Shown: positions 45,960 to 59,629 of the stretch, piece after piece
Numbering within the stretch: the first letter of the stretch is position 1
Layout: each line of letters starts with the position of its first letter
Assembly (NCBI GenBank): GCA_934045905.1
Contig: OW203769.1
Location: 25,947,705-26,011,704, forward strand
Origin: Leuctra nigra
Lineage: Eukaryota; Arthropoda; Insecta; Plecoptera; Leuctridae
Direction: 5' to 3'
Length of the DNA stretch: 64,000 nucleotides
Translations under genes and position numbers: made by a program
Notes under the pieces: generated by a model
Databases searched by the model: none
Told to the model about the DNA's origin: nothing
The model's input: only the letters and a program-made list of their open reading frames with translations

Positions 45960-46225
45960 TATATGTAAGTCCGGCTACCCATGCCGGACAGGTCAGTGGT
46001 GAGGCCCAGACAAAGAGCAACCGGGGTCGACCTATCCATGCCATCCATTGAATTTGCGGACCCCTCGGACCGGCCTCCCTCTCGAGATGGTGATCCCCCT
46101 GAATTCGGGTCCCCCCGGGCCGAATCGCCCCCCGGTCCGTCCCCATTGCGGCCTGGACTTCCCACAAGTGCTGTATACTCCCCCGGGTCGGGCCCGTTAG
46201 GTCGACCCTTCGCAATGTCCTCCAA
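45960..46225. other. Isolated GC-rich island with open frames
   Basis: About 265 bp of GC-rich sequence, for example GGGTCCCCCCGGGCCGAATC, interrupts AT-rich DNA. It is open in several frames on both strands. The minus-strand frame starts MEDIAKGRPNGPDPGEYTAL and is Gly/Ser/Arg-rich. I do not recognise it; it could be a transposon 5' fragment or ORF1 fragment. Confidence 0.35.
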
Positions 46226-49200
46226 TTATGATCAACAAAGCTAAATATAAAAATAATGTGCGCAATATAACCTCATCGTTGACGCGCCATTCAACCAAAC
46301 TTATCTAATTTATTACATTAAAAGACTTGAAATTGTAATTAATTAAGTTAATTAATAAAACAATACTCTAGTTTCAATTTCAAGAAATATGTTAGATTAT
46401 ATTTCTGGCCAGGAAAGGACTTATACGATAATATGATGTTTCCCTAACAAGAATAAATTAATCATAAATTATAATATTTCAATGAAATGCCATGAAAGTA
46501 TACACATAAAATAATACTTTAAATTAAATGTATTTAATTTAAATTGAGTGACTCGCTGCTATAAGCGTTTGCCTATACAATTTTTCTATGTCAGTTCTTG
46601 CAGTCATTTGGCGGGATCCGCATTATGCTCTATAATCTCTGCATCCAGTCATGTTAATAAAAGATTTATCTTGATCTAAGGTTAAAAAGTTCAAAGTGAA
46701 AATGAAGATGAAAGTGAAATTGTCACGGTGAATTAAAAATTTCATAAAATCAGTAACCCAAATCAATCTTCTTTTTGTGGTGAAAAACGTTGTCCGCGAG
46801 TCGTCAGTGAAATCAATGAGGCACGAAATGCAGTTTTCTTCGTCGTCCGGAGCAAAAGCATCTCGAAACATCACCAAATTTCTTCAATGTGTCAATCTCA
46901 CAACCAAAACGCCACAACGAAGTAATTTTCTAATTTAAATCACAGGACCGTGAAAATAAATAACCCGTTACATGCAAAAAATTAATATACGTTTATAAGA
47001 AATTATATTCACCAGTGCTTTATACAAAATGTATAAAGCACTGGTTTACCTATAAAATATTTTATAGGTAAACCAAAAATAACTTCTTAAGATCCATTAT
47101 TAGAAACAATCGTGACATTGCTATTACATCTGGTAAAATAAAACTATCAACAAATCTGGGTCTTATTAAAAGAAAAGAAAAGAAATAAATTGATAAAAAA
47201 TTGCATTAAATTAAGATTTCCTCTCAATTTTGGATGATTTTCCCTTTTTTAAAAAACCTATGTAGCTATTTATTTATTTAACCTTTACATATTGATGTAG
47301 GTTACATAATATGTATATATTGTGTCACGGATGATGTAACGGATAATTAAAAAAATTTACACGGATCGCAAGCTTTCATTTGATACCAAACTTGACGTGT
47401 TTTACGTTCATAGTTTAGATAATTCGATTAACTGATTTTTGCACTAATTGATTATAAGTAAGGCCACGCACACAATTTGATTTTCGAGAACTCCTAGTAT
47501 TGTCTATTTCTTTATTCTGAATCCAACGATATCAAAAACACTTGTGTGCTAATTTATTTTGGGTAGGCCTCTTTTTGTCAATTCGACTACGCGGTATTAC
47601 TATTAGGTATTTAACATATTCTCTGAATGTTTTAATAACGTGTCATTTTCGTTTGGAGAATGACTTTCCCCTCTTTAGGATGTTTAATGCATTAATATCA
47701 TTAATAACATGGATAATATTAATAATACTGGTGATTTTTTTCATATGTTTATTATTCTGTGACTTCATTGTTCTAATGATGGTGAATATTTTGTTATATT
47801 ATTATGTTTTGTTAATAAGTTATAATAATTTCCCAATTTATGTTAACATAACAAATTAACATTCTCGGTTGTTCCTGAATTTTGGTGACCACTAGCAGGT
47901 GGCATAAACCAAGCTCAACAAAATAAAAATATATATATTTATAAAAAAAATCAAAAGGTCTGAGCAAAAGGGGTGAGATATGGTCATTAATTGGTACCCC
48001 AACCCCAAGAGCTAAAGCCCCCACAAACACATAAGATTTATTACTGTGGGGTACAAAATATTGAACCCGAGATACCTGAGCTCGTGAAGGGTGGGTTTAA
48101 CCCTTGCCTTGAGGGTTGCTTTCTCAATGGAAAGGCATGCGTTTGCATATTCCATTCAAGAATTAATTTATGTCCGTCAAAGGACTGGACGTTTGACGGA
48201 CTTCCTGGTTTCCATTTCGTTGTATGCAATTCGACATTATCTAAATATTGATAGAGAAGAAAGTGACGCATACTACCTAGTAGGATATGACGTATATAAT
48301 TCATTGTTATGGGAAATAGCTATATTTTCTAAAAAAATATATATATTTCTAAAAATATTTTTTTCTAAAATATAAAATATTTCTAGCAGTCGTGCCATTA
48401 CCGGGATCGTTTCTAAAACATTTTATGATATAGAAAAGTTTGAAAGTTCGAAGATTTTTAATTTTAGAATAAAATTGTTTATTATGGTATGGATGGTTCA
48501 CTGGGCTAGGGTATACTACGTCCTGGACAATGGCCCCTATCTAAAGCTTATACTTCAGCCTAAAGTGAGCTTTTGTAAACATTGCCAATTGGTTACCACC
48601 AATAAATCCTGCCGCTAACTTTATCGGGACTTTGTACATCCGAGTTATTCATAATATTCATATATTGTATTTAAAAATTTTACCTATTCTAAAATTAAAC
48701 TGGAAAAATAAAGATATAAAGTATAAATTATCAGAATCTACTATTCAAGAAATAATATAAAACAACTGATGTAATTATACCAATTATGATCAAAAGATAA
48801 ATGTTCTTTTTTATTCATATTATTATTCATAGTAATCTTACAAGATTTTACAAACACCATCATTAGGTACACAATAAAAGAGCCCCTCGGGTATGATATG
48901 CTCGTCAGTTCCTATATAGGAAAACTAATGTTTATCAACACAAATATTATTACCAGTTGGCCCTGTGGAAAGTATATTTTCACGGATTGCGAATCCGGAA
49001 TTGGAACCCATATTATTTTTTTAGTAAGAACTGGAACCGGAACCGGAACCCTTAATAACATTTAACTTTATTTGGGTTCCATGACAGTTCCACGCAGGTT
49101 CTTTAAATAATTAATTTTGTCCAATTTTTACTTTTTGCTCTCTCAATCTCAAACTATTAAATTACAAGTACAGTTTTTCAATAATTGTTATCTGTGTCTT

Positions 49201-52200
49201 ATATTGTTAACTATATCTTGACTATGCAATCTACTATGCCCGTCAATTCCAAACAGTCCAAAAAGTAATTAAAATTCAGACTATAGTCTGAATTAAAGGA
49301 ACCAAATTGAACCGAAATGGAGCCAGATACGAAAGTTGGTTTCTCTGGTCCCTGTTTTTTATGTTTGAAAAATGTATTATTAACGTGGTAACAAATTATT
49401 TACTATTTTATAGTAAAAAAAACTTGATTTGTAATTTACTGTCAACTATTAAAATAACGAGCATAATGTTTTGTACATTTTGTATTGCGTTTAGTCCAAG
49501 TCTGAATTGTTATCAATTATCAGTATCAGCAGTGATGGAACATGATAATAAAAGAGATGCGTCAGGGGTTCAAGCATCCCTGGGAAGAATTGAAAAGATT
49601 CCCAATAAGTAGTATTTTTATCTCGAAATATTTTTAATAACTATCATTAATATTATATAAAAAAATACACTTATCTGTTGAAGCAAATTAATTTAAATGA
49701 AAACTCCTCACTTCAATAAACGTTCCTTTCCAAAATCAATGTGACACAAATTTTTTAATGTACCTTAGACCAAGCACTGTCATGCGTTGCATGTGATATT
49801 CAAAACTACTTTTACCCACGCAATTGTGTTTTCGGTACAAAAGGGTTAGTATAGGAGATCAATAGCCAAAACTCCAATCAGATCTACTAAAATTGCAACA
49901 AAGGAAATATGGTTATTTAAAAATTATCCGGGGCTATAGCTAAGAGCAATATTATTTTTGAGGGACTCCTCAAATTTTACAATAGCCGGCCCCCCTTGGT
50001 ATTGTAGACTTGTAGAGTACATTCTTTCCTAGGTATTATACATTAAAAACAATTTTTAACAATTTTGTTGAAGAGAAAATGTATTAATGCTGTCATAGTT
50101 TCTATGTTTTTTTATACTTAAAAAATTAATTTTTTATAAAGTATATTTGTATTCGTAAAAACTTGGAGGATTGTTCCAGTAGGTATGTATTATTATGATA
50201 GTGCGCCTATGAGCTAACCATTTGAGTAAGTTGCTTAGTTATTGTTAAGGTGATATGTTTCTTCATAACCTTCGGAGCGAATTAATTCCATCGACATGTA
50301 TAAAGCAGAAAGCATGTATAAGCATTTTAACAATTTTAAAGTAATTTTTAAGTTTTTACTTAACTAATTTAATTTGGAAGGGTGCATTTTATGTATGTTC
50401 TGAAAAAAACATGTAGATAATTATTGTGTATGTGCTAAGCCGTAAAACAGGAATATTTTTCTACCATGGTGGGAAGCAGAATCACTTTATTCTTTGGATA
50501 TTATTCATTGGACGTACTCATAGGTATGTGGAGGCGTGCGTTTGCATCAGCTTGTTCTGGGCAGAAGATGAAATTTGGCACATACATTCAGAAAAATGAG
50601 CAGAATAATATTAGGAGTGCTAAAAATCATATCTATACTCTCGCAGTGACGTGATGGGTAACAACTTTGAGGTTGAACATTTCTAAATAAGTAATATTAC
50701 TAATGGGTTAATAATTTAATATTTTGTTTTTCTAAAAATCAATATTTCATTAAATTACCTATAGTATAGTAAAATATAAACACTAAATCTTTCTCTCCAA
50801 AATTGAAATAAGTACGAAAAGGTTAAAAGGAATTGAACAGAATGAAAGCGAATTATCATTAAAAACTTAGCAAGGTTCATCAATTGATTATTTTAAAGGA
50901 ATCACCCAATAAAAATAATAAAGCTAAAATTATGCTAACTAAACGTGACCATAAAAATACGCTTTAACCGTTATCAATAATATCCTTAACTTATTCAAAG
51001 ACACAAACCATTGAATACATAAAAATTAAAAGACATCACTTTTGTGCATCCATTCAATGCATCAGGGATTAAAGTTGTACCATAAACATGATCAGAACGT
51101 GTGAATTTGTTTCAAGGGTCTTTGCTGGCCGCACTAATGTCTTTGACTGGTCGAGAAAAAGCGGTCAAACGAGTCCGAAGAACGGACACGATCAATGGGG
51201 TGGACCCGAGGGTGACCGCCGTGCGAAAAATAGGTGGGGTTGATAGAAAATCATATATTATCATATTTAGTATGTAGTGGTCAAAGGGGTGAAATTAGGA
51301 TCGTGATTCTATTTCCGGGGTAATAAACTTCGGGTTAACGGATTTTCTTAAAATGTTAATTTGTTTTGGTTTTTTAATGAACCACAAAATATTTTGTCTG
51401 CGGTTTGATTTTTACTGTTACTTGTCCAATTTGTGATAATATTAGACGATAGTGGAAATATTACGAAATTGTTTTAAAATTAATTTTAGTATTAATTACA
51501 TTTAAATGACAATTATTTTTACTGCGTTTTGGAATCCAGCCAATTTGTCATATTTTTAAAAGGAAGCTACACATTAAAATTATTTAGCTTGGTGGATATT
51601 TCTAAAAGGCCGATAATAGCTCACTTGAACTGTATTACAAACTCATGATATTATTTTTCTTCTGAAAAAAATCTTAAAAATTAACAGTATAAAAAAATAT
51701 TGTTACAATTATTATTGTAATATAATTTTTTGTGTTTTATAAATGTTGTGTTCTCATAAAAATTAATTCTACACTTATTACTGAGTCTTTCACTAGGGTA
51801 AATAATTTGATTTTTTTTTAATAATTAACAATCCGTGTAAATGCATCTATTTTGGTTTTACATGAAATTTAGCAAAAAAATATAATGAAATAATTTTCGA
51901 AAACTGCCATAATTCACTATATGAATTTTAAAATTATAAACTTATAGAAATCCGTCTAACCAAATTGTCCACTTCTAACGTGTGCTCTGGATCTATGGAC
52001 AATGACCTCATCGTCCCCACAAAAAACTTCACCTCTACCCCTTGTTATGAACCCTTCTATAAACAAACTAATGGTCACCAAACATAATGCTCTTTATAAT
52101 AGGCAAAATAAACGCAAAAGGTTCATACCTGTCGCTCTACAAGGTGTAAAAAAACTACTGACTGGACCCTTGAAAAAATTCATCCCTTCCTGGCGTCAAT

Positions 52201-53904
52201 GAAAGTATATAAAAATCAAGTAATAAATTACTTTAGTTGAAACCTCCTCCTGGTTTTTCAGGACATTGGCAATCGGTGTTTGCAGGACTTGGTTTTAGTT
52301 TGATCCTCATTCAGGACGAGCTAGTCTGGGATCAGCTACATCCTGATTTTATAAGTGACGTTGAAATTAACCTGATTTTAAGAAAACCAGTAAATGTACT
52401 TCTTGATGTATTTTTAATATTTTAAACTTGGTCAATCAAATATATTTCGGGTGTAATCTGATAGTGATTTCTGACTGCCAAGTGAAAGTGATTGATAGAC
52501 GGAAGTGAAGTAAAACATTTCGGTAAGTTATTATTCAAAAATCTATAATTTTATCAAATTTTTACTTCCCCTGTTGGTGTTTAAATTCCTGCCCATGTCC
52601 ATACCGAACCATACTAAATCATCAATTAATAATCAAAATGTGTAAAATATCTTATGTAATTAATATTTGCAAACAAATCTCGAAAACATCGTTTTCTGTA
52701 TGTTTTAACATATTAATGATACAATGATTATCCACGGATTTAGTCAGCAACATTTTAGTTGGAATTTATTCGATTATTGGTCTTCGGTCGGAATGTCAGT
52801 TGTTTCTCGGTTTTGCGTTCGATCTCACTCTTAGGAAGAAAGTAGTTAGTACCTATACGGATCAATGCGGAGACAAGTCGTGTCTTTTGTTTTTCACACA
52901 TCAAGTTCAAAAACTATCGACCCATAATACTTGATGTTTTACGAAAGCAAAAATTATCTAATTATAATTTCAAATAGACCTCGGTTTAACATTCAATTCA
53001 CTCTTAGTAGTGAATTTACTTCGTTATATTAGGGAAATACATTTGATGGCGTACGGACGCATTTTTTAAAGTTACAATAATAAAGAAGCGCGACAGTTGT
53101 ATGAATAAAACGAATTTATGAAAATACATTTTCGATAATTCATAGATCATGTGACATATTAAATATAATCCTAAAAATTACCTTACTGTATAGAAAATAG
53201 GTGTTTATTGTAAATTCCTTATTCAGTGGTGTGCATGATCCAAAGTCATAAAGAAATACACGCACTTCTCAATAAATTTTAATTAACTAAATTATCGAGT
53301 TTTTGGAAAATATGTTGAATAAATTTTGTAAAATCACGAAGTAATATCTCAAAATTAAGGTTATAAACAGCAATTGCCATGTTGCAATGTCATTTGAATC
53401 CAAATAATGCTGAGTGGAAGCTGAGCTAATGACCTCAAATAAAATTAATTAGAAAATTAAAATAATTACAAGCCGAAGAAAATGGTCTGGAAATCATAGT
53501 CAGCAGGTTGTATATTTGTAAAATCAATTCACTAATGGGTGTCCATTTTAAAATGTTCATCTCTATATGATCAAACGTAATTACATTCAAATAAAAATAA
53601 TAAAAATAAAACAATTCATACAATTCAGTTATAGAAATGTAAAAATGAAATTTTTAATAGTCACATTTTTTACTGTACTATAGACTCCCTGTATTGCCTT
53701 CCTAAGGTAAAATTGTCCTCAGTTACTTTATAGAACTAATGAATTTACCTTTCGACTGAGACTATACAAAAGAAACCCTAAATCATTCCGGGAATCATTC
53801 CCTGGTTTCTGGAGAAAACCTAAATCATTCCACGTGTGCGTTTTCACAGAGCCAAATTGCTCCATAGCAAATTTTCTGTAATCTCCGTTCATAGCGACAT
53901 TGAA
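46226..53904. other. Long intergenic region, no gene seen
   Basis: AT-rich. It has paired hairpins at 47011-47074, slightly GC-richer patches at 47960-48240 and 51120-51240, and a 66-codon open frame at 52002-52202 without known motifs. No splice-linked exon set or RNA gene could be built. Confidence 0.5.
47011..47074. repeat. Two adjoining perfect hairpins
   Basis: ACCAGTGCTTTATAC with its complement forms the first hairpin. GGTTTACCTATAAAATA with its complement forms the second; the two share GGT at the junction. Same layout as 27252-27316, different sequence. Confidence 0.6.
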
Positions 53905-54105
53905 TGTAAATATTTTCTTCCTGGGAATGTCTGGTAAAACGTGAAAATGTAGTGAAAGTCGTCCTGGATATCTGGTTCTACTTCCTGGTTAAAAACAGGA
54001 ATGTCTAAAAGACAACTCCCTCGGGTTTTGAGCTTGATAAACACGATTTGTATCAACTCGTTCTGTTTGTAACAGACCTTCTGGAACAAACAGCTGTTTT
54101 AAATA
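53905..54105. repeat. Dispersed repeat, copy 1
   Basis: Shares TCGTCCTGGATATCTGGTTC, TACTTCCTGG and ACAGGAATGT with 56310-56520 in the same orientation, at roughly 75-80% identity by eye. No coding potential. Confidence 0.65.
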
Positions 54106-54189
54106 TTATTCGTGAGAAATTGTTCATCGGAGGGATTGTGGAAGTTCCGGTGTAAAATACCTTGTCATGGGGCTCAACAGTCTTGTTCA

Positions 54190-54239
54190 AGGTATCTCTG
54201 TTTGCCGGGCGAGGACTCTACAACTGAGCTACTGCTCCC
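54190..54239 (-). repeat. tRNA-like SINE head
   Basis: On the minus strand GGGAGCAGTAGCTCAGTTGT then AGAG is a close match to a tRNA 5' half with an A box. No matching T arm follows at tRNA distance, so this is a tRNA-derived repeat head. Confidence 0.45.
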
Positions 54240-54654
54240 GTTTCCTGACTCGATACTGGAAGTTGAAATAAGTAATTCTGAATAAATATCTCAAGCAATA
54301 AAAAAAATAGTTTAGAAAATATATATCTAGGACAGGTACAAAATATTATTTGTACAGCTCAGAACGGGAAAAACCATTCCAAATTTTAATAACGTAATGG
54401 ATTATGATAATAAATAATTACAGGAAATTAATTGTACATACGGTGAAAAATTATTCTAGAAATTTTTTTACTATTACCGTTCCAAATAAAATAAAAATCC
54501 GGTAAAAATGGGTTTATATGAATGAGAATGGGTAGGGATTCGGGTTTATTATTACAAACATAATAAGTAATTATATCAAAAAATCTAAAATCTAAAATAA
54601 ATCTAAAAAAAATGTATTGTAAATGTACGATGTGGCTAAGCGCATCTCCACCTG

Positions 54655-55510
54655 AGCTACAATAATAATCTTTATTATCCTTTTCCAAAATACAATGGGT
54701 AAAGGAGGTAGGAAAACCTACCCACACAAATGCAAGAGCCTATTAAACTAATTATTGAAACCGGCTGGCCGGGCCTGACGTTTCTTCAACTTCTGCGTTA
54801 GCTTCATCTTCTTCCACTTCCTCTTCCTCTTCTTCCACTTCATCTTCTTCTCTATCTACCAATGCCCACCACAAGTCTCTATTTAACCACCATTCATCTT
54901 TATTCACCATCTCCCATTTTTCGCCTCTCACTTCGACATCTTCTTCAACTAAACCACGCCACCTCGCTCTCGGTCTCCCTCTCTGCCTCTTTCCCTGCTC
55001 CAACTTTTCAAACTCTTTCCGAGGTATTCTATTCAAGTCCATCCTTTTCATATTCCCAAACCATTTCAAACGCCCTCTACCAATCTTAAAGCACAATCTT
55101 TCTACTCCCAATTCCTTTCTTATCTTAGTACTTCTGATCTTATCTAACTTTGTTACTCGCTTCATACTTCTCAGGAATTTCATCTCTGATGCTTGTATTT
55201 GAGTTTCTTCTTTTCCTCCGATTGTCCAAGTTACTGCTCCGTAAGTTAGTATAGGGATGAAATACATCTGATAGATGATTAACTTACAGCACATCGGAAA
55301 ATCTTCGTCCCATAATAACTTTCTCACAGTTTGGTAGAAGCTCTCTGCCTTCTTGACTCTTCCTTCCACTTCTCTACTAATTTTTGCGTCTTCTGAGATA
55401 ATACTTCCGAGATATTTAAATTCCCTTTTTTCTTCTAACTCCACACCTTTCAACATAATCCTTTCTCTCTTCTTATTTTTCTTTGCCTTCCTCATATTAA
55501 GAGTTTCACT
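54655..55510 (-). mobile_element. 5'-truncated LINE, C-terminal reverse-transcriptase ORF
   Basis: The minus-strand ORF (about 55495-54752, 247 aa) encodes FKYLGSIISEDAKI, REVEGRVKKAESFYQ, YQMYFIPILTYGAVTW and GVERLCFKIGRGRLKWFGN. These are typical of the region downstream of the catalytic palm in many insect non-LTR polyproteins. It ends in a long Glu/Asp-rich tail. The 3' UTR includes CTTGCATTTGTGTGGGTAGG and ends AATAAAGATTATTATTG. Endonuclease and palm are lost by 5' truncation. The frame is intact, so the copy is fairly young. Confidence 0.85.
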
Positions 55511-56309
55511 CTTTTCCTTATAATCATCATTTAATCATCTACAATAATCATTTAAATTTCGCGTGTTTACTTTCTTATACTTTCAACAACGCTAGAATCC
55601 TGAGAAATGAAATAGGTATGTATTCTGATATTTTGGTTAGGTTGTAAACAATCATTTTGTACTCAAACAATTTTATAATTTATATTAATTATTTGAAATG
55701 TACCCGTTGTAACGGTTATTAAAAACTAACTGAGGAATTATAATATAATACCTACTATTTAAAAGCTTTAGCTCTTGGAATCCTGGAATTAACATTTAAA
55801 AACACATGAAAAACTATATAATCGATGATAGGTACTTCGACGACAACTAACGACATTTGACAGCTTTCTCTCTTTGTTGACTCCTGACTTCAATAAACTA
55901 TGTGTAAGTTATCCGTGATATTATATGTATCCGACTAATTTACCTTTAGTTATTAGGACTGTGTGTACTAAGTTTTGACAGAGATGAGTCATGGATCTGG
56001 ATGATAGCGGATTTGATGGAGGGAAGGGAACTGCTGACCACCAATAAAATATAGTAAACTTCCTGATATACCTAGTAGGATGTCGAGTCATAGTACATTT
56101 TTATATTTTATAGTGGAAGGATGGAATTTTATTATTTGTCATTTTTTTTGTATATGCAACAAACAATCTGCTCAGGAAATTGTCCTTAAATAAATACGTA
56201 GAATCTATTTTTTTATTTGATTTATTTGTTTATTAATACCTGAATAAATGCCCCAAATTTTACTCGCAACATTCTCAAGAAATTTTACTTTTACCGTCGT
56301 GCCCGGCAT
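55511..56309. other. Intergenic, no gene seen
   Basis: AT-rich; nothing recognised. Confidence 0.5.
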
Positions 56310-56520
56310 TCAATTTCCGGTATTTTCTTCCCGATGTCAGGTCAGGTAAAACGTGAGAAAGTCGTGAAAAGTCGTCCTGGATATCTGGTTCTACTTCCTG
56401 GTGAAAAACAGGAATGTTAAAAAGACAACACTCAGGTTGTGAACTTGATAAACGCGATTTATACCAACTACTTTCTTTATGCTTGACAAACATACCTGAA
56501 CCAACAGATGTTTTGGGGGA
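56310..56520. repeat. Dispersed repeat, copy 2
   Basis: Second copy of the 53905-54105 repeat in the same orientation, about 2.4 kb away. The LINE fragment lies between the two copies but is not centred on them. Confidence 0.65.
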
Positions 56521-59303
56521 AATTCTACTTCCAAAGTGTGTACTTTGGATTCGTTCATCGTGATCACTGGTTTTTCGCTTAAACTATAGCTTAAAGTCAA
56601 ACACAGGCCTGAACTTTTCATTTGCCCAGCAGAGTTAAATAACTGAGCTTACAGGAAGATTATCTGACAATCTGATTTTGACAATGCGTCAGAGGAGCAG
56701 TGATAGTATTTTTAAAAAATATTGATAAATATTTAAATACAAGCAAAATGTCATTAAAATGTCAAGAACTCTTGAAGTCCTGGCAGATTTAGTTCAAAAA
56801 CGCTTACAATGTTGGTCCCAATGATCATGAAAAATTTTAAGATGATCGATCAGTTTCCATATTTTATTTTTACCCAATCACGATCTCGTTCAAAAACTAT
56901 AGGTCTCTTAAGAACCGCTTTTATGAAATTAGTGATGTCTGCAATATTTTCAGATCTATTGGCTGAAAAGTGTGACCTGGGTAGTGCCTACAAAACAAAC
57001 AAAATCAAACAGTGTAAGTCCAAAAGAGTACTGTATAGTGCAGCTCGCTTAATTTGTAAATTGTTCTACATAAATATCATAAGAATTAATATGTGGAAAA
57101 AATTAGTGGTATTTAAATTGGTTGTAGGATCATGGGTGTTTAACCAGCTCCTTACGTACCTTCCGCACTCTATGGAAACATGAATAAAGCAAGAACATCA
57201 TAATTTATTTTAATGCAGTCTTTATAGTCGAGAATGTAAACAATCATTCTACTCAAATATTTTAAATTTGTAATATCTATGAATATTAGACTAATTGGAC
57301 CGTTAATTAAAAATATTGTCTCAACACGTGTGCCTCACAATGGTCTTTGGAATGCTGTCCTAAAGATATTTTCTTTTTTCTATGACCAAAAGTTCCAATT
57401 ATTTTCTTAAATTTAAACTTGATTTTATTTTACTCAGTATCCCTTTGTTTGTCATAGCATCAGTTATTCACTGGTTGGTTGGTGGTTGGTGTTTCATAAT
57501 TCTATAAAAAGTAAGAAAATATCACGAATTTTGCAATCGGAATAATATATTTTTTTCTCGGAAGAACACAGCTTGACCTTTTTGTCCAAACCGAAATTTC
57601 GTAGAGTTTATAAATTTACAACATTTTCTGGGCCCCGCATGAGTTAAGGTCACATTTTGCCCTTCTTTACAGGGTTGCCAAGTTTCCCTAGTTTCAGACA
57701 ATCATCTCTAGTAGATTGTCTTCATATTTTAAATAATAATGAATTATTCACTCCTCATTCCCAGGACATATTTATATTCTTGTCTCCAAGACATATTATA
57801 AAGGTCAAATGTTACCATTCTCTGGGCTCGAAAATATTTCCAACTATGTCAGATATCAATGAAAATGCCTCCTCAAAGTAATTAATATATTATTCCGAAT
57901 TCATAGGTACAGCTGCAAGTTTTATAGTAATCAAATTAATTTCCCGAAAGTCATCGTAGTGGTCCGAAAATAAATACCCTATAATTACATAGTCGGTGTT
58001 TTTAACATTCAATTGTTTTGTTCAATTATCACTGATCCATTTTCAATCTGGTTATAGAAGTACATTAACATTATAGTTACAGTAGCATACTTATATTTCG
58101 TTGTCTTTTAATTAAGACAATTTATTTTTCCATTGATTCATGTGAAGGGGATATAAGTTACTGATTCAATCAAACAAATTATTGCCAATTATTTTATTAA
58201 ACAATAATTCTTAATCAAACATAAACACGACTAATTGTTAATTTCAACGTAAATTATGAAATTATAACAGAAACGTATCAAATAAAAGTCTAAGTTCAAC
58301 ACAACAAGTTTCTATTCATGAAAATAAATTAGTATCAATATTTTGAATGAAATCAGAACCAGCTTTGTTTCTGTAGATGCACTAATTTTTAATTTGATCA
58401 CACATGTGATTTTTATTTTGGTGCACATTAAGTCCCTAATTGTTCAAAATTAATTACAGTATTATTACTCAAACTAATTTTATAATATTGTAAAATCAAC
58501 CTATATTTCCCTGACTGAACTATACAATATGTCAAGAACTATTTGAAATATCTCATAACTTTGTCGAATATCTTTTCAAATATACAGCATTGAATAATAG
58601 GTAGACAAATATGATCTAAATATTAATTATTTCTAGAAACGTGCACTTAAAGTGACGAAAGAATCTAAAGTGTAGAGTCATGATTGAATTTAATTTATCT
58701 TTCGGTGCATTGTGATTAAAAATCTACTTACTTTAAAAAGTTTAGAATTACTTAGTGATTGTAATTTTAATTTTAATTTAATAAACTATTGCTAAAGCTT
58801 ATTGCAAAGTCAGAGTACTTACATGTAATATAATTGCAAGAGCAAAACTGGAAAGAGAAATCTTCTCAGCCCTAAAATTGATTATTGTTTTCAAAAATAT
58901 TATTCACAAAGTCTTCCATTGTGTCCTTCTCGAGCAACCTTAGTAAAACCTTATTATCTAACATAATTATAATTTATTAGTTCGTGGCCATGGATATTTT
59001 ATAGTAGATATTAATTAATATTGATTGATTGCTAGTAGGGACTAGATAATACTTGCTAATATATAGTTTCGATTAAATATGTATTTATTCAGTCATTTCA
59101 TTCCTTCACTTCCTTCTTTGATGTGATTTCGATTTTATATTTTCGTTTTGCATATTCGTCCTTAATTTAGTGTCAATAAAGGGAGGTGATAAATGCTAAC
59201 TTTATATAAAATATATTGTAGTAATTCGGTGCAAAACTGAAATTATTAGAATTTTAATGTGTGAGAAGTTTAATAATATGTTTAAAACGAAAGTCAAAAA
59301 GTA
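56521..59303. other. 3' flank of arrestin, no gene seen
   Basis: AT-rich. A 124-codon open frame at 56809-57183 shows no domain and poor coding composition. A 25-nt splice-flanked segment near 58819-58843 on the minus strand was considered and not adopted. Confidence 0.5.
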
Positions 59304-59309
59304 TTTATT
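59304..59309 (-). terminator. Candidate poly(A) signal of arrestin
   Basis: AATAAA on the minus strand about 170 nt after the arrestin stop codon. Confidence 0.4.
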
Positions 59310-59480
59310 TACTTGTACAACTTAACCCGTGATTCTCACTTAAGGAATGCGTCAAAAATTATATTTGGAATTTAGAAAATAAAAAGAAATTCTGTAACAT
59401 ATTGCCAAGTCTTCACGCATGGTCAAGATATTATATTCAAACAAAGTTACAGAATGAATCTGTGAACCTTGATTCAGGTC

Positions 59481-59629
59481 TTATTCCGGCTCATTGAGAC
59501 GAAGCCTTGCGAAGTCCTCGAACACGATGTTGTCGTCGTCGTCGTCAGCATAGTGGGAGTTCTCGTAGCGGGTCCGATCGATGCTCTTCATCTTCTTCAA
59601 CTGCTGCGCCTTCTCTCGCTCCACAGTGC
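59481..59629 (-). CDS. Arr2: Arrestin last exon
   Basis: Acceptor TTGTCTGCAG, then GC ACT GTG GAG; stop TAA at 59483-59481. It encodes TVEREKAQQLKKMKSIDR and the NIVFEDFARLRLNEPE tail. The split codon with the previous exon makes Gly. Confidence 0.95.

Noticed and set aside
46623..46877. 84-codon minus-strand ORF (MVMFRDAFAPDDEENC...)
   Set aside because: No signal peptide, motif or splice context, and its composition resembles flanking DNA.
52002..52202. 66-codon plus-strand ORF ending GPLKKFIPSWRQ
   Set aside because: Basic, plausible-looking tail, but no homologue I recognise, no TATA/splice context and short length. Not enough support.
56809..57183. 124-codon plus-strand ORF
   Set aside because: The longest otherwise unexplained open frame, but with no domain, signal peptide or coding bias.
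58819..58843. 25-nt splice-flanked segment on the minus strand (FALAIILH in one frame)
   Set aside because: Acceptor and donor look good, but no start exon or partner exon with a matching phase could be found. Chance is likely in AT-rich DNA.
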